Part shown: piece by piece, positions 28,087 to 37,655 of the stretch | Position numbering within the stretch: the stretch's first letter is position 1 | Layout of the letters: each line of letters begins with the position of its first letter | NCBI GenBank assembly: GCA_948794795.1 | Contig: CAQGLR010000005.1 | Span: forward strand, 92,362-156,361 | DNA: 64,000 nucleotides | Direction of reading: 5' to 3' | Origin: an uncultured Lachnospiraceae bacterium | GTDB taxonomy: Bacteria; Bacillota; Clostridia; Lachnospirales; Lachnospiraceae | Position numbers and translations under genes: made by a program | Notes under the pieces: model-generated | What the model was told of the DNA's origin: nothing | Seen by the model: the letters and a program-made list of their open reading frames with translations, nothing else | The model's database searches: none

Positions 28087-28959
28087 TCAGCCTATCACTC
28101 CTTTAACTGTGGAAATAAGCTTTACTAAATCAATCGGTTTCAAAAGATAACCTTGTGGCTTCATAAGCAGCACTTCCTGGATTTTCTCTTTATCTACAAC
28201 ACCCGTAAGAAACACTATTGGCAGGTTTTTTGTCTTTTCATTGGCACGTATCTTTGCCATAACTTGTGGCCCGTTTTCCTCTGGCATCTCATAATCCAGC
28301 AGTACAAGGTCTGTCTTTTTGGTTTCTAAGAACTTCATTGCCACTTTTCCGCTTTTGGCTGTTGCAACATCATACTGGTTTGAAAGATAGCTTTTAACAA
28401 GCTTTAGTACGCCACTGTCATCATCCACTACAAGTACATGTTTTTTCCTGTATTTTTCTTCTTCTTCATCTTGCTCTTGTTCCTGCTCCTGTCCAACAGC
28501 AGACAGTTTTGAAACCAGGTTTTCAGCAGACTCTACTATATCTTCAAGTGACTCTGCTTCTTCGTCTGCTTTCTTATGTTCAATTCTCATTTTCTTATCC
28601 AGCATGCCCACAATTCTTTCTCTTATAACCTGTACTGCAACTGGTCTTTCTATAACAGTAACTTCCATTAATGGCGCAATTTTTAAGAACTGGGTACATT
28701 CACCTGGGTCACCTATAATAACAACAGGAATCTTTTTTTTGGAAATCTCAAATCCTACATTAACAAACCTTTTAATGGCGTCAGTGCTTTCTCCATTAAG
28801 ACAATATATAAATACATCTGGATTAATATATTTTAAATGGCTTACAATATCATCATGGCGTTCTGATGTGGTAAGGCACTCAAAGTCAAAATCCATATAT
28901 CTGAAAAATTCACCTATAATCATTTTATTATTTCCAGTAAGTAACGCCTTATATTTCAT
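28087..28959 (-). CDS. tandem-receiver response regulator without output domain
   Basis: A 290-residue protein. The N-terminal ~120 residues look like a receiver whose phosphoacceptor position is not acidic (DVFIYCLNGE). An acidic, Glu/Gln-rich linker (EQEQEQDEEEE) follows. The C-terminal receiver is intact: VLVVDDDSG, LVLLDYEMP with the acceptor Asp, FLTG and KP. It has no DNA-binding or enzymatic domain, so it probably relays phosphate or binds partners. It forms an operon with the hybrid kinase at 25382. Confidence 0.85.
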   Translation of the reverse strand: MKYKALLTGNNKMIIGEFFRYMDFDFECLTTSERHDDIVSHLKYINPDVFIYCLNGESTDAIKRFVNVGFEISKKKIPVVIIGDPGECTQFLKIAPLMEVTVIERPVAVQVIRERIVGMLDKKMRIEHKKADEEAESLEDIVESAENLVSKLSAVGQEQEQEQDEEEEKYRKKHVLVVDDDSGVLKLVKSYLSNQYDVATAKSGKVAMKFLETKKTDLVLLDYEMPEENGPQVMAKIRANEKTKNLPIVFLTGVVDKEKIQEVLLMKPQGYLLKPIDLVKLISTVKGVIG

Positions 28960-29104
28960 AATTCCCTCCTCTGTCTCTTATACAATATAATTTCACTAAT
29001 AACAAATACTCTTTTATTTAAGCCATCTTATCCTATTTTATTACAGACTTTAAATGTTCTTATACAGTTACATAGAATAACTTGTAATTCCAATATATTT
29101 CTTT

Positions 29105-30175
29105 CTATTCCAAAACCTTTTCTATTTTACTTTTCCACTCATTATATTCCTGGCTGTCAAGCTCCCTTTCTATATGTACACAAGGTTTAAGGGCACTATG
29201 TGGTGTAGCAAGGAACCCAGCATCAAATCCTCTAGGTATTTCCGTATCCATAAGTATAATTATAGCATAACCATCTATAGCAGGTATTGCATCTGGTGGC
29301 ATTTCTCCCCATACCAGTGACATAATGGCATCTTGCGGGTCAACTTCCTTACTGCCTGCAACACTGTAATTACATTCCATAAAATGTGTATTATAATGTT
29401 TATCCCAGCAGTCATCTGGGTAAGCACCATGTGCAAGCTCTATTAACGGGCTGGCAGCATCAAAGCCAGACATCCCATAACTTTCACCAAATTTCTCTGC
29501 TATCTGTTCTTCTAAAAGGAAAAGCAGATGGAAGCAGTTGTTCAGGTCACTGGCTGTTGCAAAGAACCCTTTCTTCCTGCCTGTATGCAATACAAGCAGT
29601 TTTAAGCCACTGCAGGTCTTTAACATACAGCTTACATAATATATAGATTTAAGATATGGGCTTTTTGGTGTTTCTTCCACAAGATATGTTATCTCTTCCT
29701 CAATCCCTTTATCTTCCAGTAACTTTCTTAACCCAGTATCCCTTGTTAAAAAAGCCATTGCGGACACACAAAGTATATTAAATCCATAATATGCCCTTGC
29801 CCAGTCTGGGTTTTTATTATAAACTTCCTGGAAATCAGGCATTTCTTCATATTCCCCGTCCTCTTCCAGGCTGTTGAACATGTTATACAAGTTAATACAT
29901 GATTTGGCAAGTAATTCAATAACTCCCTGTCCTGCTGATGTATCTTCCTCTTTCTCACATGCAAAACCAATGAAATTGGAAAGCAGGCTTGCTTTGTACA
30001 AGTCCATTTCATTAAGGCTGCTGCTGAGTTCTTTTGAAAAGTTTATCATATTGCCGCTGTTAATTGCTTCACCTATGTTTTTGCCAAATGCTGGAAATTC
30101 ATGTAAAATATTCTCATTGCCTAAATCCCCAAAAATTGTTTCCTTACACAAAAAATCTTTTAATTCTTTATCCAT
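29105..30175 (-). CDS. conserved-looking protein of unknown function
   Basis: I do not recognise this 356-residue, acidic, mostly helical protein. It has no signal peptide or clear membrane segment. Notable stretches are PDWARAYYGFNILCVSAMAF, KSPYLKSIYYVSCMLKTCSG and a C-terminal part with DGYAIIILMDTEIPRGFDAG. It is co-directional with the receiver/kinase pair downstream (145 bp gap), so a signalling link is possible but not shown. The codon pattern and ribosome binding site indicate a real gene. Confidence 0.7.
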   Translation of the reverse strand: MDKELKDFLCKETIFGDLGNENILHEFPAFGKNIGEAINSGNMINFSKELSSSLNEMDLYKASLLSNFIGFACEKEEDTSAGQGVIELLAKSCINLYNMFNSLEEDGEYEEMPDFQEVYNKNPDWARAYYGFNILCVSAMAFLTRDTGLRKLLEDKGIEEEITYLVEETPKSPYLKSIYYVSCMLKTCSGLKLLVLHTGRKKGFFATASDLNNCFHLLFLLEEQIAEKFGESYGMSGFDAASPLIELAHGAYPDDCWDKHYNTHFMECNYSVAGSKEVDPQDAIMSLVWGEMPPDAIPAIDGYAIIILMDTEIPRGFDAGFLATPHSALKPCVHIERELDSQEYNEWKSKIEKVLE

Positions 30176-30340
30176 TATATAATATCCCCCTTATGTTTCT
30201 TAATTACCAAGTATTAAAACAATACCCCTGTTTTTAGTATATTACACGCCTTTTTATATTACAAGCATAAACATACAATATTCATGTCCATTTCATAAAT
30301 TTCAATAATTTTTATTATCCACTTTTGTGGGGACGGACAG

Positions 30341-30534
30341 TTTCCCATGGCAGCTGCCAGAATATTCCACACAGGGGTACGCTTCCGCTACGATAACCCA
30401 CGCAACAGTGCATAGTATCCTTGTTTTATAAAAGAAATTGGCATTTCTTTTATAAAACCTAAGACAGGATACAAGCACTGGCGGGGTTAAAGTACCCCTT
30501 TTGTGGAATTATTGCTGGCAGCTGCCATGGGAAA
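30341..30534. repeat. long palindromic element, family B, copy 1
   Basis: Perfect 20-bp inverted ends TTTCCCATGGCAGCTGCCAG (30341-30360; complement 30515-30534). Inside is the family block GGGGYACGCTYCCGCTACGA and a complementary AAAGTACCCC. The tip is a perfect 15-bp stem (30424-30438 / 30443-30457). No open reading frame is present. Confidence 0.85.
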
Positions 30535-30647
30535 TCCTGTGTACTGGCACATTCAAAGGATAAATGAAAATGATTACCTCTAAAATTTATTAAATGGACG
30601 TCAGATTTTAGTTTCCCCATTTTTTAAATTACACAAAAATTATATTA

Positions 30648-30715
30648 CTCTGGCAAGTTCCAAGTGTTTTACCATAAAGCAGCCATTATATACCACTGCG
30701 TATCCATCCAAGCGC
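30648..30715. repeat. palindromic element, family A, copy 3 (truncated)
   Basis: It begins CTCTGGCAAGTTCCAAGTG and contains the core block CACTGCGTATCCATCCAAGC. It breaks off after CCAAGCGCAATG where the flank of the next copy begins. About two thirds is missing. Confidence 0.65.
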
Positions 30716-30760
30716 AATGTCATTTAGTTAAACAGAACCTGATAAACGATGGATTTATGA

Positions 30761-30976
30761 GTGTTTGAAAATAAAATTTATACAAAGATTATATTACTCT
30801 GGCGAATTCCAAATGTTTTACCATAAAGCAGCTGTTTGGGGGCGCTGGTGCTTAAGCCTTGTTCTTTAAGGCTTTATGCACCACTGCGCATCCCATCCAA
30901 GCGAAAGCGGCTGCTGTTGGTAAAATTTTGGAATTGCCAGAGCCACATAACTTATGAATATTTAATTTTCAAACAC
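30761..30976. repeat. palindromic element, family A, copy 4 (near complete)
   Basis: Bounded by GTGTTTGAAAAT (30761-30772) and its exact complement (30965-30976). Inner arms start CTCTGGC and end GCCAGAG. GGTGC (30847-30851) pairs with GCACC (30878-30882), and the tip AAGCCTT/AAGGCTT (30854-30860/30868-30874) differs from copy 1 but still pairs. Between 30176 and 31001 there is no gene; the stretch holds the three repeats listed. Confidence 0.85.
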
Positions 30977-31001
30977 GCCCTAATAGAAATATAACGCAGT
31001 T

Positions 31002-31304
31002 TTATATATTTTTTATAATAAATATTAAAAGCAGTACCTGGCACACAATTATTGCTGGCATGCCCCATACAAAATACCAATGTTTTGTTTTATGCCTGCA
31101 AAGCCTCATTCCAAGAAATGTCCCAGCACTTCCACCTATCAGGGCTAATGTAAACAGTGTTTTTTCCGGAATCCTCCACTCATTTCTCTTTGCTTTTTTC
31201 TTATCAAGCCACATTGCATAAAAACCAGTTATATTTATAAATACTATGTATAATATAAAAAAAGCACTTAAATATAAATTATCTGATAAACTAAACCCTG
31301 GCAT
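31002..31304 (-). CDS. DUF1294-family small membrane protein
   Basis: A 100-residue protein with hydrophobic helices at both ends around the DUF1294 signature (FYAMWLDKKKAKRNEWRIPE, then GGSAGTFLGMRLCRHKTKH). The function is unknown. It follows the MBL-fold hydrolase gene by 4 bp and is probably co-transcribed with it. Confidence 0.88.
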   Translation of the reverse strand: MPGFSLSDNLYLSAFFILYIVFINITGFYAMWLDKKKAKRNEWRIPEKTLFTLALIGGSAGTFLGMRLCRHKTKHWYFVWGMPAIIVCQVLLLIFIIKNI

Positions 31305-31308
31305 ATCC

Positions 31309-32124
31309 TCACCCTATAACCATTCCTGGATATAAAACTTTTAATTGTTCTCCCATAATCTGCTTCATTTCCTTTACAGCTTCCTGTCCTGTACAATGTC
31401 CTGTATAAAAAGTTGTATGCATTTTTGACAATTCTTTTGCAACACACCTGATATTTTCTATATCCTGTACACTGTATTCTTTTTGCATCATATGGAACCC
31501 GCTTATAACCATTGATGGATAATCCTGGTATAATTCAAAATACCTGTCCATTATATTTAGAATACCATTATGTGCACATCCAGAGAAAAGTATTGTTTCT
31601 TTCCCTTGTTTTATAACTGCACACTGTTCATGGATAAAGGCATCTTGTATATAATTTCCATCCACTTTTTCTTTTAATTCCATATTTCCTTTTGCAAAAA
31701 ATTTGCGGCCAGTAATTCCTGAAAAAAGTTCTATTTCTTCATCAATTTTATAATTGCCATTTATTTTCCTGGTTTGTGGAAGCTTATTTATCTCTGGATT
31801 AATCCCAATATATTTTTCACTGCTGCCACTTATATGGTAATAAGCATTTCCTGCAGGTTCCTGCATGTAAATTACTGCATCCTGGTTTATTTCTATAAAT
31901 GGCAGTATTCCTCCCGAATGGTCATAATGTCCATGGCTTAATATAGCAATATCAATTTTGCTTAAATCAATTCCTAATTTCTTTGCATTTTCTAATGTCC
32001 TGGCAGATGCCCCAAAATCTAAAAGTATTTTATGCTTTGCTGTTTCCAGGTAAACACTAAGTCCATGCTCAGAAACACAGCCTTGTATGCCTTCTGTATC
32101 TTCTATTAAACTAATAATACGCAT
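31309..32124 (-). CDS. MBL-fold metallo-hydrolase (COG1237-like)
   Basis: A 271-residue metallo-beta-lactamase-fold protein with the metal motif HGHYDHSGG, an early EDTEG...SEHGLSVYLET and later FSGCAHNGILNI and TGHCTG, each offering ligand His. The pattern matches the family that includes dihydropterin-related phosphate synthases; the true substrate is unknown. I start it at ATG 32124, 5 nt after GGAGG, although the frame is open to 32184. It forms an operon with the DUF1294 gene. Confidence 0.85.
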   Translation of the reverse strand: MRIISLIEDTEGIQGCVSEHGLSVYLETAKHKILLDFGASARTLENAKKLGIDLSKIDIAILSHGHYDHSGGILPFIEINQDAVIYMQEPAGNAYYHISGSSEKYIGINPEINKLPQTRKINGNYKIDEEIELFSGITGRKFFAKGNMELKEKVDGNYIQDAFIHEQCAVIKQGKETILFSGCAHNGILNIMDRYFELYQDYPSMVISGFHMMQKEYSVQDIENIRCVAKELSKMHTTFYTGHCTGQEAVKEMKQIMGEQLKVLYPGMVIG

Positions 32125-32161
32125 TATTTCCTCCATTTCTGGTAATAATATATAAAGATAA

Positions 32162-32182
32162 AGGCAGGTTTTAAACCTGCCC
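32162..32182 (-). terminator. intrinsic terminator after cheR
   Basis: A GGGCAGGTTT / AAACCTGCC hairpin followed on the minus strand by TTTATCTTTATATA. It lies 23 bp past the cheR stop. Confidence 0.7.
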
Positions 32183-32204
32183 AAATATCATTTCTGTCAA
32201 ATTA

Positions 32205-32984
32205 CTACATCTTCTTATAGAAAAATGATTTATAAGTTGAAAAGCCTGATTCTCCTGGGGAAATAATCTGTTCTGTGCTGCCTACAAAAAGTATTCCATC
32301 TTTTTTAAGTGAAGCATTAAATTTTTTATAGATTTCGTCTTTCGCCTCTTCTGTAAAATATATCATTACATTACGGCAGACAATCATATTGCAGCCAGTA
32401 GGATATGTATCCTTTAAAAGATTATGCTGCTTAAATTCAACACATTTCTTTACATCCTCTGAAATCTGGTAACTTCTTGCACTTACTTTAGTGAAGTATT
32501 TTGTAATGTATTCTTTAGGAAGGCCTTTCAGGCTCTTTTCATCATATATTCCTATATGTGCCTTTTCAAGAACCTGTTTGTCTATATCAGTTGCAATAAT
32601 TTTTATCCTGTTTATTGGGATAAATTTTGCAAGAAGCATAACAAGTGTATATGGTTCATCCCCTGTGGAACATGCAGCACTCCATATTTTTACATTACTG
32701 CTCCCAAACTTTTCAAATAAATATGGAAATATTTCGTTCTCCAGCAGCTGCCACTGTTCTGGATTACGGTAAAATTCTGATACATTTATTGTAAGGTATG
32801 CTACAAATTCTTCAAGAAGTTCTTTATCTTTGGAAATAGCATTTATATATTCATCATATGAACTGATTTTTCTTTTGGAAATAAGAGAATCTATACGTCT
32901 TTTCATCTGTCTTTCTTTGTAACAGCTTAAATCTATCTTAGTAAGCTGGTACACTTTTGTTTTAAACTTTTCATAATCGCCCAT
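32205..32984 (-). CDS. cheR: CheR-type protein-glutamate methyltransferase
   Basis: A 259-residue protein with the N-terminal CheR helical domain (YEKFKTKVYQLTKIDLSCYK) and a SAM-binding domain with SAACSTGDEPYTLVMLL, ATDIDKQVLEKA and MIVCRNVMIYF. CheR methylates chemoreceptor glutamates in adaptation. No other chemotaxis gene is nearby, so this may be an orphan copy acting on a distant array or another pathway. Confidence 0.93.
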   Translation of the reverse strand: MGDYEKFKTKVYQLTKIDLSCYKERQMKRRIDSLISKRKISSYDEYINAISKDKELLEEFVAYLTINVSEFYRNPEQWQLLENEIFPYLFEKFGSSNVKIWSAACSTGDEPYTLVMLLAKFIPINRIKIIATDIDKQVLEKAHIGIYDEKSLKGLPKEYITKYFTKVSARSYQISEDVKKCVEFKQHNLLKDTYPTGCNMIVCRNVMIYFTEEAKDEIYKKFNASLKKDGILFVGSTEQIISPGESGFSTYKSFFYKKM

Positions 32985-33175
32985 TATAAAACCCCCTTGT
33001 TTTCTAACCCTTTAAAAAGAATATTTCTTCTCCCACTGCCTTGCAAAGATATACAGACATTCCTGTTATCCAGTAACACTAAAAGACAATGCCAGTATAT
33101 CTTTAAGATTAGATTATTCTGTTTAAACAATAGAAATTACTCTATGTTTAATTTCTACCGCCTTTAATAAAAAAA

Positions 33176-33202
33176 CACCAATCCGCTTAATACGGATTGG
33201 CG
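33176..33202 (-). terminator. intrinsic terminator after rpsA
   Basis: An 8-9-bp stem CCAATCCG/CGGATTGG with a 7-nt loop, followed on the minus strand by TGTTTTTTTATT. It lies 11 bp past the rpsA stop and ends the long leftward operon. Confidence 0.85.
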
Positions 33203-33212
33203 AAAAAATTAA

Positions 33213-34316
33213 TTACTCAGCTACATCTTCACTGGCAGGCTCTTCATCCGTCTGTGAATCATTTAATAAAGCTTTGATACTTAAACTAATTTTATGGTCT
33301 TCTTTGTTAAAATCAACTACCTTAGCCTCTATCTCCTGTCCTGTCTTTAATACATCTGATGGCTTGTCAACATGCTCTTTTGAAATCTGTGAAACATGTA
33401 ATAACGCATCTACACCAGGTTCAAGTTCAATAAATGCACCAAAGTCAGCCATTCTTGCAACAGTGCCTTTTACTACTGACCCTACGCTGTATTTCTCATC
33501 AGCATCCAGCCATGGGTTCTGGTCTTCAAACTTAAGGCTGAGTGCAATTTTATCATCTTTTATATCTTTAATAAGGACTTTTGTCTTGTCACCAACACTG
33601 AATACCTTTTTAGGATTTTCAACACGCCCCCATGACATTTCTGAAATATGGAGAAGCCCGTCTGCCCCGCCTAAATCAATAAAGGCACCGAAATCTGTAA
33701 GGTTCTTAACTGTACCTTCTACTGTATCACCAACATTTATCCTTGCAAACAACTCTTCCTGGAGTTTCTTCTTCTCTGCAACAAGAAGCTGCTTCCTGTC
33801 ACCGATAATCCTTCTCTTCTTAGGATTAAACTCACTAATAATAAATTCTATCTCCTGTCCTGCATACTTTGAAAGGTCTTTCTCATAAGTATCTGACACA
33901 AGGCTCGCAGGGATAAATACCTTTGTTTCATCAACCACTACGCTTAAACCGCCAGCAAGTACGGCTGAAACTGTAGCTTTAAGCACTTCTTTGTTCTCAT
34001 ATGCTTCCCTTATGCGCTCATTGCTCTTCTCCATCGCCAGGCGCTTGTAGGTAAGGACAACCTGTCCTTCGCCATCATTGACTTTAAGAACTTTTGCGCT
34101 CATTGTATCGCCTTCTTTTACTACTTCCCTAAGGTCGATACCTGACTGGTTACTATATTCATTCCTGGTAATAATACCATCAGCTTTGTAACCAATGTTT
34201 AAAACGATTTCATCTTCCTTAACGCTGATAACTGTCCCTTCTACAATCTCCCCATTGTGGATTGTTACTAATGTTTCTTCCAATAATTGTTCAAATTCAT
34301 TGTTCACTTCTGACAT
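33213..34316 (-). CDS. rpsA: ribosomal protein S1-like protein, four S1 domains
   Basis: A 367-residue protein with four S1 RNA-binding repeats (about 17-86, 104-170, 191-259, 276-345). The last two have the classic TDFGAFIDLGGADGLLHISE and ADFGAFIELEPGVDALLHVS. An acidic tail follows. In many Clostridia this four-repeat S1 is fused to the C-terminus of IspH. Here the two are separate genes overlapping by 20 bp (34297-34316). Confidence 0.93.
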   Translation of the reverse strand: MSEVNNEFEQLLEETLVTIHNGEIVEGTVISVKEDEIVLNIGYKADGIITRNEYSNQSGIDLREVVKEGDTMSAKVLKVNDGEGQVVLTYKRLAMEKSNERIREAYENKEVLKATVSAVLAGGLSVVVDETKVFIPASLVSDTYEKDLSKYAGQEIEFIISEFNPKKRRIIGDRKQLLVAEKKKLQEELFARINVGDTVEGTVKNLTDFGAFIDLGGADGLLHISEMSWGRVENPKKVFSVGDKTKVLIKDIKDDKIALSLKFEDQNPWLDADEKYSVGSVVKGTVARMADFGAFIELEPGVDALLHVSQISKEHVDKPSDVLKTGQEIEAKVVDFNKEDHKISLSIKALLNDSQTDEEPASEDVAE

Positions 34317-35148
34317 ATGATTGAACCTCCTTAATAATATTATTCGGGGTTGAAGCCCCGGCAGTAATACCCACGCTACGAAAAGATTGAAGTTTCTTCA
34401 AATCCAGGTCATCAAGTGTCTGTATAAAATACGTGTCCGGACATACCCTTTTGCATATTTCAAACAATTTCTGAGTGTTCGAACTATGTTTTCCACCTAT
34501 TACTAACATCGCGTCGGATTGCCTCGCAATAGTACCCGCTTCTGTCTGACGCTCTTCGGTAGCGTTGCAAATTGTATTCATAACAACTATATCATAACTC
34601 TTTTTCACTAAAATATCAACTATATCTTGAAATTTCTTGTAATTAAATGTCGTCTGGGATACAACACACAATTTTTTATCCTTATAATTACTATATTTCC
34701 CTGCTTCTTCCACACTTCCAATAACATCAGCAGAATTGCCGCACCAGCCGCATATTCCCTCTACTTCTGGGTGTTTTGCATCACCTGTAACAACTATATG
34801 GTAACCTTCATTATATTTTTCTTTTACTATATGGTGTATTTTGGAAACAAATGGACAGGTTGCATCAACTATGTGTATATTTTTCTCTTTAAGCCTGTTA
34901 ATTGTTTCTTCTGGTACGCCATGTGAACGTATAATAACTGTAACGTCCCCATCTGTATCCAGGTTTTCTATATTGTCTGCAACTTTTACTCCTTTGCTTT
35001 CCAGGCCAGACACTACCTGTTCATTATGGATAACTGGTCCAAGTGTATATACTTTTCCACCTTTTGCTGCTTCTTCATACACCATGTCTATTGCACGTTT
35101 AACCCCGAAACAGAAACCTGCGCTTTTTGCAACTTTAACTTCTCTCAT
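34297..35148 (-). CDS. ispH: 4-hydroxy-3-methylbut-2-enyl diphosphate reductase
   Basis: A 283-residue [4Fe-4S] enzyme, the last step of the MEP isoprenoid pathway. Cluster cysteines are at AGFCFGV (Cys13), DATCPFV and NTICNATEERQ. Substrate-binding motifs GPVIHNEQVV and RSHGVPEE are present. The stop lies 20 bp inside the S1 gene, in another frame, suggesting coupled translation. Confidence 0.96.
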   Translation of the reverse strand: MREVKVAKSAGFCFGVKRAIDMVYEEAAKGGKVYTLGPVIHNEQVVSGLESKGVKVADNIENLDTDGDVTVIIRSHGVPEETINRLKEKNIHIVDATCPFVSKIHHIVKEKYNEGYHIVVTGDAKHPEVEGICGWCGNSADVIGSVEEAGKYSNYKDKKLCVVSQTTFNYKKFQDIVDILVKKSYDIVVMNTICNATEERQTEAGTIARQSDAMLVIGGKHSSNTQKLFEICKRVCPDTYFIQTLDDLDLKKLQSFRSVGITAGASTPNNIIKEVQSYVRSEQ

Positions 35149-35157
35149 TACTGGTAA

Positions 35158-35823
35158 TTATCCCCTTTTTTTATTATATATGTCTATAACAGCACTTACT
35201 GCTTCTTCTATTGATAAATCTGAAGAATCAAGCAGGACAGCGTCCTCTGCCTGCCTGAGCGGGGAAATCTCCCTGTTCATATCCTGTTCATCCCTTAAGA
35301 TTATATCCTGTTTTGTCTTCTCTAAATCACATGGGACTCCCTTTGCTTCTAATTCTTTATACCTGCGCCTTGCCCTTTCACTGGCACTTGCGGTAAGGTA
35401 AATCTTAGTACCTGCATCTGGAAGCACACATGTGCCTATATCACGCCCATCCATTATTACATCTTTAGTCCTTGCAAGGTTTCTCTGCACATCAAGAAGC
35501 TTTTCCCTTACTGCTGCATACTTGGAAATATCTGATGTCATCATGCTTACTTCTTCTGTCCTTATAAATGCATTGACATTCTCACTGCCTAACAGGACTA
35601 CCTGCTCCCCGTCCTGGTATTCTATGGAAATATTTATATCTTTACATGCTGCCTCTATTGCTTCCTCATCACTGCTGCTTATGCCATTTCTTATAAAATA
35701 AAGTGCCATTGCCCTGTACATTGCACCTGTATCAACATATATAAAACCAAGTTTCTCTGCTGCCATCCTTGCTATTGTGCTTTTTCCAGCACCTGCTGGA
35801 CCGTCAATTGCTATACTGTACAT
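35158..35823 (-). CDS. cmk: cytidylate kinase
   Basis: A 221-residue (d)CMP kinase with P-loop GPAGAGKST, YVDTGAMYRA and MDGRDIGTCVLPDA. I start it at ATG 35823 (MYSIAIDGPAG) after GAGGGGAA; a longer frame to 35901 overlaps the upstream flavoprotein gene and is unlikely. It is 9 bp upstream of ispH, the usual cmk-ispH-rpsA order. Confidence 0.95.
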   Translation of the reverse strand: MYSIAIDGPAGAGKSTIARMAAEKLGFIYVDTGAMYRAMALYFIRNGISSSDEEAIEAACKDINISIEYQDGEQVVLLGSENVNAFIRTEEVSMMTSDISKYAAVREKLLDVQRNLARTKDVIMDGRDIGTCVLPDAGTKIYLTASASERARRRYKELEAKGVPCDLEKTKQDIILRDEQDMNREISPLRQAEDAVLLDSSDLSIEEAVSAVIDIYNKKRG

Positions 35824-35831
35824 ATTTCCCC

Positions 35832-37121
35832 TCATTTCTGCGCTGCTTTTTGCGTATTCCAAGTTGCTGCGGATATCCCGGCAAGGTATCCTGTTGACCA
35901 TGCTATCTGCAGGTTATAACCACCAGTCATTGCATCAGTATCAATTACTTCTCCTGCAAAATACATTCCTTTTACTTTCTTTGATTCCATTGTGGAAGGG
36001 TTAATTTCTTTTACCATAACCCCTCCTTTGGTAATAATTGCCTCATCAAAGCCCCTGAGGCTTTCTGGTGTCATTACAAGCCCTTTTAAAAGGCTTGCAA
36101 GCCCTTCCCTTTCCTGCCTGGTAATTGAATTAACCTTTTTATCTGCATCTATTCCAGATAATCTGGTTATTACTGGTATAAGCTTTGCTGGCAGAAGCTT
36201 TCCAAGGCTGTTTTTAAAATAACTGTTCTTAAATTCACTAAAATCTCTGGATATCCTGGCATCAAGCTGCTCTATTGCCAGTGCAGGCTTTAAATCAAGT
36301 ACAAACTTCATCTTCTGTATGTCTTTCCCAGATAAATAACTGCTTGCAGACAGCACCAGCGGCCCGCTTATCCCAAAATGGGTAAAAAGCATCTCACCCA
36401 TTTCTTTATATAAAACTTTCCTGCCATCCACCAGGGATAGTTCTACATTGCGCAGTGAAAGGCCTTGCAGCTCTTTTGCAAAGCCCTCTTTGATATTTAC
36501 TGGAACAAGTGATGGTGAAGCTTCTTTAACTTTATGTCCTGTATGTTCTGCAAATTTGTAGCCATCCCCTGTTGACCCTGTTAAAGGGTATGAAATGCCG
36601 CCTGTCGCAATTATAACTGCATCTGCACCCATTTCTCTTATTTCCCTGTTGCCGCTGCCATCCGTAAATTCTATATTTACACTTTTAAATACACCATCTT
36701 TTATATTTATCTTTCTGGCTTTTGCATTGTAATAAACTTTAACATTTCTTTTTTCAAGTGCATTCCTGAATGTCTTTATAACATCAGAAGATTTATCCGA
36801 AACAGGAAATACCCTGCCTCCACGTTCTGTTTTAAGTTTTAACCCTTCACTTTCCAGAAAGTCCATTAATTTCCTGCTGTCAAATACAGAAAATGCACTA
36901 TATAAAAACTTGGGATTTGACACAACATGAAGAAGCAGGTTCTGTATGTCACTGTTATTTGTGGCATTACACCTGCCTTTTCCTGTTATATAAAGTTTCT
37001 TGCCAGGCTTTTCATTCTTCTCTATAAGAATAACTTTTGCTCCTGCATCTGCTGCCGCTACAGCTGCCATCATTCCCGCTGCGCCGCACCCGGTTACAAT
37101 AACTTCCCTATTTTTTTCCAA
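35832..37121 (-). CDS. HI0933/YhiN-family flavoprotein
   Basis: A 429-residue FAD-dependent protein. The N-terminal Rossmann motif is VTGCGAAGMMAAVAAADAGA, followed by EKNEKPGKKLYITGKGRCNATN, typical of the family, then ATGGISYPLTGSTGDGY and a C-terminal GGYNLQIAWSTGYLAG. The role is uncertain. It is commonly found next to cmk in Clostridia, as here. Confidence 0.92.
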   Translation of the reverse strand: MEKNREVIVTGCGAAGMMAAVAAADAGAKVILIEKNEKPGKKLYITGKGRCNATNNSDIQNLLLHVVSNPKFLYSAFSVFDSRKLMDFLESEGLKLKTERGGRVFPVSDKSSDVIKTFRNALEKRNVKVYYNAKARKINIKDGVFKSVNIEFTDGSGNREIREMGADAVIIATGGISYPLTGSTGDGYKFAEHTGHKVKEASPSLVPVNIKEGFAKELQGLSLRNVELSLVDGRKVLYKEMGEMLFTHFGISGPLVLSASSYLSGKDIQKMKFVLDLKPALAIEQLDARISRDFSEFKNSYFKNSLGKLLPAKLIPVITRLSGIDADKKVNSITRQEREGLASLLKGLVMTPESLRGFDEAIITKGGVMVKEINPSTMESKKVKGMYFAGEVIDTDAMTGGYNLQIAWSTGYLAGISAATWNTQKAAQK

Positions 37122-37133
37122 TGTTTTCCTCCA

Positions 37134-37601
37134 TCAGGTTAATTTCTGTAATGCCAGCTTTACTGCTTCATTGACTGCCTGTTTACGTACATCATTCCTG
37201 CTTCCATCAAAGCAGAATTTCCTTATATCAGTTTCTCCCTTATAAAATACACCTATATATACTGTCCCTGCTGGTGTCCCGTCTTCTGCTGCACCTGGCC
37301 CTGCATAACCTGTGGTTGCAATAGTAATATCTGAACCTGATACCTTTGCAGTCCCTTCTGCCATCTGGCCTGCAATAACACTGCTTACCGCAGTGTATTC
37401 TTTTAAGTCTTTTTCACTGGCACCAAGCACTTTATGTTTTACTGCATCTGAATAAGTTATATATCCTTCTTCAAATACGTCTGAAGCACCAGCTACATCA
37501 ACAATACATGATGCAAGCATACCACCTGTAAGTGACTCTGCTGTTGAAATATGAAGTTTCTGTTCTTTAAGAAGTTTTACAAGTTCTTCCGCAATTTCCA
37601 T
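37134..37601 (-). CDS. pncC: CinA C-terminal-domain protein (nicotinamide-nucleotide amidase, PncC-like)
   Basis: A 155-residue stand-alone CinA C-terminal domain: AESLTGGMLASCIVDVAGAS, GYITYSDAVKHKVLG and ATTGYAGPGA. It should deamidate NMN in NAD recycling. The N-terminal molybdopterin-binding half found in full CinA is absent. It lies next to pgsA; recA, which often follows, is not present. Confidence 0.9.
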   Translation of the reverse strand: MEIAEELVKLLKEQKLHISTAESLTGGMLASCIVDVAGASDVFEEGYITYSDAVKHKVLGASEKDLKEYTAVSSVIAGQMAEGTAKVSGSDITIATTGYAGPGAAEDGTPAGTVYIGVFYKGETDIRKFCFDGSRNDVRKQAVNEAVKLALQKLT

Positions 37602-37655
37602 GGATTCCCTCCAAATAGATTTATTAATATTTATAGCTGTATAATGTGGTGCAGG

